43,177 bases of DNA. Source: Flavobacteriales bacterium. Its GTDB lineage: Bacteria > Bacteroidota > Bacteroidia > Flavobacteriales_G > Salibacteraceae. Positions 41,308 through 43,177 of the stretch are shown in pieces. The stretch is taken from assembly GCA_020435995.1 (NCBI GenBank), contig JAGQYO010000004.1:63000-106176 (forward strand), given 5' to 3'. A program made the translations under genes and the position numbers. The notes under the pieces were generated by a model that searched no databases, was not told the DNA's origin, and worked only from the letters and a program-made list of their open reading frames with translations. Position 1 is the stretch's first letter. Every line of letters starts with the position of its first letter.

Positions 41308-42059
41308 TACCGAACCTGTTTCATGTTTTGCTGAGAGAAAAAGCTTTCGTCAATATCTATATTAAACTCTTGCCATTTGGTCACGATGATGGTCTTCTGG
41401 TTTTTCTTATCTGAAGGAATTAATTCCAAACGAGCTGGGAGTTTGCGATCGCCCATTTGTTTTACATCTGATGCCGTCATGATGTTCACCAACATCATGT
41501 CCTCATCGTAATTTTCCTGCTTCATGGTGTAATACTCGCCCTTGGCTACCCACACCACCAACTTCCCCCAAACTACGGCAGCTTCTTCCTTGGGCATCAG
41601 TTCGATTTTATAACATTCAAATCCATTGATTTTTTCTTCGCCCAATATTTTGTGGGTATAATCTTCTACGATAGAGTTCATTCGCACCAAATCATCGTTG
41701 GTAAAATCAGAGCCCATCCAGCTCTGGCCCATCATGCTGCTTGGTATTTTCATCATTCGCGATACGGTGGGCATCCAGTTCCACATTTCGGTTTCACGTT
41801 TCAGAAAAACTTGGCCCTTATCCCTTGCCGGAGCAGTGATATAAATGAGTGAATACCCGCGTCCCAAACTCCAAGTTTTCATGGTAATGGTTCGGCTCCA
41901 AGACGGTCGTTCAATGGTCATTTCCATCTCGCCCTTTGCCGATCGGCCCAGAGTAAGGTTATTGGCCTTTTCAATGATTTGTTTGGCCGTAAGGTCTTGG
42001 GACTTTAGGTTATAAGTGCCTATGCTCAAAAACAATATGGCTACACATAAATATTTCAT
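41307..42059 (-). CDS. LolA-like outer-membrane lipoprotein-sorting family protein
   Basis: 250 residues. Signal peptide MKYLCVAILFLSIGTYNLKSQ, then a LolA/LppX-like fold of the family annotated as outer membrane lipoprotein-sorting protein (PF17131 type). The diagnostic segment is GQVFLKRETEMWNWMPTVSRMMKIPSSMMGQSWMGSDFTNDDLV. Such proteins carry a hydrophobic ligand across the periplasm. It is the first gene of the operon below the TetR operator, followed directly by three permeases. Related proteins elsewhere accompany either FtsX-type ABC or MMPL transporters. The cargo is unknown; a lipid is more likely than lipoprotein because essential LolCDE-type genes usually lie elsewhere, but this is inference. 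Confidence 0.88.
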   Translation of the reverse strand: MKYLCVAILFLSIGTYNLKSQDLTAKQIIEKANNLTLGRSAKGEMEMTIERPSWSRTITMKTWSLGRGYSLIYITAPARDKGQVFLKRETEMWNWMPTVSRMMKIPSSMMGQSWMGSDFTNDDLVRMNSIVEDYTHKILGEEKINGFECYKIELMPKEEAAVVWGKLVVWVAKGEYYTMKQENYDEDMMLVNIMTASDVKQMGDRKLPARLELIPSDKKNQKTIIVTKWQEFNIDIDESFFSQQNMKQVR

Positions 42060-42078
42060 GATTTTCGATTTAACGGGG

Positions 42079-42086
42079 CAAAATTA
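42079..42086 (-). promoter_or_regulatory. Predicted -7 box of the LolA-like/ABC operon
   Basis: Minus strand TAATTTTG exactly matches TAnnTTTG, 19 bases before the ATG; TATATTTG at 42090-42097 is an alternative. The TetR-type operator lies 18 bases upstream, over the -33 region, well placed for repression. Confidence 0.5.
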
Positions 42087-42104
42087 CAACAAATATATTT
42101 TTTA

Positions 42105-42122
42105 ACTGACCGAATGGTCGGT
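42105..42122. promoter_or_regulatory. TetR-type operator between tetR and the export operon
   Basis: ACTGACC (42105-42111), GAAT, GGTCGGT (42116-42122) is an inverted repeat with one mismatch and a perfect GACC-N4-GGTC core, the form typical of TetR-family operators that contain ACCGACCGGTC-like sequences. It lies between the tetR stop and the LolA-like gene start, over the predicted promoter. Confidence 0.6.
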
Positions 42123-42127
42123 AAATA

Positions 42128-42700
42128 TTATTTATAACGTTGAAGCATGAGATCCACTACCTTTTCAAAAGGGTATTCATTCCCCATAAGAAGGTAGGCT
42201 CTTGTGGCTCCGCTAAAGGATGAATTAAACAAAAGCATTTCGTTTTCAACGTTTTGCACACCTAACTTTTCAAACACACTTGCGAAAATAGTTGCTTTTT
42301 CAATCCCCATTTTTTGGGCCGACTCCATAATGTGCGGCTTTTTAATAACCACTCGAATAAGGTCATCCATCATCAAAAAAAAGTCGCGATTCGACTTAAT
42401 ATATGAAACCGTTTTATGAATCACATCAAACAGATGTTTTTTTGGATCTTCAAACTCTTGTGTGAAATCCACTTCCTTTGACCAATTGTGGTAATAATCG
42501 TCAAGAAGAGTAATCAGTATTTCGTCTTTGCTTTTAAAATGGTGGTATACGCTCGACTTTGCAATCCCCACTTTATCCGCAATAGATTGAATAGAAGTGT
42601 GCGCAAATCCATCATTGGCAAATTGTTTTAGCGCCACAGCAAGAATTTTCTTGCGAGTAGCCAACCGTATTTTTTCAAAATCTTCCTTCGACCGAGGCAT
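42128..42700 (-). CDS. TetR/AcrR-family transcription regulator
   Basis: 190 residues. Helix-turn-helix region ALKQFANDGFAHTSIQSIADKVGIAKSSVYHHFKSKDEIL (about residues 23-62) is canonical TetR_N. The C-terminal ligand domain (about 75-190) is predicted all-helical with no further clue to the ligand; the group that includes FadR-like and efflux regulators is likely. It is transcribed in the same direction as the export operon and immediately upstream. An operator in the 68-base gap to the next gene suggests it represses the operon. Its own -7 box TACTTTTG lies 4 bases before the ATG. Confidence 0.93.
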   Translation of the reverse strand: MPRSKEDFEKIRLATRKKILAVALKQFANDGFAHTSIQSIADKVGIAKSSVYHHFKSKDEILITLLDDYYHNWSKEVDFTQEFEDPKKHLFDVIHKTVSYIKSNRDFFLMMDDLIRVVIKKPHIMESAQKMGIEKATIFASVFEKLGVQNVENEMLLFNSSFSGATRAYLLMGNEYPFEKVVDLMLQRYK

Positions 42701-42704
42701 TTTA

Positions 42705-42712
42705 CAAAAGTA
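42705..42712 (-). promoter_or_regulatory. Predicted -7 box of tetR
   Basis: Minus strand TACTTTTG exactly matches TAnnTTTG and ends 4 bases before the ATG at 42698-42700, predicting transcription to start at or next to the start codon. Confidence 0.45.
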
Positions 42713-42867
42713 TTTTTAAAATGATTGCATGTTGGGCGTTTTTAGTAGTGAGCAACCAGGCGCTAGTTAGTAGACGCAAGAAATTTTGGTCTGAAAGATG
42801 TTGGATCAACATTCAGAATTTTTCAAATCCAATTTTTTCTATCTTTAACCTTCATTAATTGACACTT

Positions 42868-43177
42868 ATGAAAACAACACACACACACACAAACTGGGGC
42901 TTTGCGTTCTTTTTGTTGTTTTATTCTTCACTAGCCATGAGTCAAAACTCGCCTACCCAACACCCCGAGCCCGATATTATTTATGGTTTGACTCCAGAAA
43001 GAGGGCAAGTATTTGAGCAAGGCTATGGAAACTCTACTCTTGAAGGGGCTTATGATGTAATGAGCACCAATATTGGCGTTACCATGGCGGGCTGGACTGA
43101 AACCACCGAAGGCGGCTATGAAAGCACTGTTTGGATTATTGACTCCATAGGCGAACTGATTTCAACCTACACCAAAT
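42868..43177 (+). CDS. Secreted protein, partial at the right edge
   Basis: The frame opens at ATG 42868-42870 and remains open for 103 codons to the window end. The N-terminus MKTTHTHTNWGFAFFLLFYSSLAMSQ is a signal peptide with a His/Thr-rich head encoded by an (AC)7 tract. The mature start (NSPTQHPEPDIIYGLTPERGQVFEQGYGNS) and GVTMAGWTETTEGGYESTVWIIDSIGELI read like the beginning of a large Bacteroidota surface protein. No family is recognised. A TATCTTTA box at 42840-42847 may be the promoter; the gene is divergent from tetR. Confidence 0.75.
   Translation, partial: MKTTHTHTNWGFAFFLLFYSSLAMSQNSPTQHPEPDIIYGLTPERGQVFEQGYGNSTLEGAYDVMSTNIGVTMAGWTETTEGGYESTVWIIDSIGELISTYTK
42877..42891 (+). repeat. 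(AC)7 dinucleotide tract inside a signal-peptide coding region
   Basis: Seven AC units plus A lie 9 bases after the ATG of the partial secreted-protein gene. A gain or loss of one unit would shift the reading frame right after the start, so the tract could act as a slippage site. Confidence 0.75.

Noticed and set aside
1-43177. tRNA, rRNA, CRISPR array or complete insertion sequence
   Set aside because: No cloverleaf-like segment, regular direct-repeat array, transposase frame or IS-like inverted ends were seen by eye; a covariance-model scan was not possible.

Overview
The window is a stretch of a Bacteroidota chromosome, most likely a gliding, aerobic or facultatively denitrifying member of the Flavobacteriia/Cytophagia side of the phylum. 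The evidence is a gliding ABC ATPase (gldA), three proteins with C-terminal type IX secretion (T9SS) sorting domains, DUF5723 barrels, the TAnnTTTG type of -7 promoter box, A-rich start regions without Shine-Dalgarno sequences, moderate to low GC and very tight gene packing. No rRNA, tRNA, CRISPR array or complete insertion sequence was seen.

Region 1 (1-8327, minus strand) is an envelope operon. A DUF3352-like membrane-anchored protein is followed by two tandem copies of a lipoprotein plus DUF5723 barrel pair; the last barrel runs off the left edge. Region 2 (8328-12023, plus) holds a nearly gene-free 540-base divergent region, a SAM-dependent methyltransferase, gldA and metK.

Region 3 (12024-19606, plus) is a complete clade II nitrous oxide reduction operon: fasciclin lipoprotein, c-type cytochrome lipoprotein, nosZ, a small membrane protein, nosL, nosD, nosF, nosY and an Rrf2-family regulator with three cysteines. 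NosZ keeps all seven CuZ histidines and the CuA ligands. Four successive secreted components carry lipoboxes, so the electron path from cytochrome to NosZ, and the copper chaperone, look membrane-tethered. A perfect 18-bp palindrome built like a Crp/Fnr site precedes the operon, and a strong hairpin separates nosZ from the accessory genes.

Region 4 (19607-32520) carries a beta-helix T9SS protein, a cyclophilin fused to a T9SS sorting domain, two convergent GT-C glycosyltransferases and a 1661-residue multidomain T9SS adhesin ending in a clear intrinsic terminator. Region 5 (32521-34964) is a PIF1-like helicase and a convergent 36-residue lysine-rich small gene.

Region 6 (35020-42712, minus) is a TetR-controlled export operon: TetR, LolA-like periplasmic protein, three FtsX/MacB-type permeases, a LolD-like ATPase and an outer-membrane barrel resembling DUF1302. 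A broken four-helix-bundle gene and low-complexity word repeats have been inserted inside it. This operon looks like an ABC-driven counterpart of the RND(MMPL)/DUF1329/DUF1302 lipid-trafficking loci, and is the best candidate here for a poorly described system. A new secreted protein gene with an (AC)7 tract near its start begins at 42868 and runs off the right edge.

A recurrent feature is that several genes have an exact -7 box only 4-7 bases before the start codon, which predicts leaderless mRNAs.
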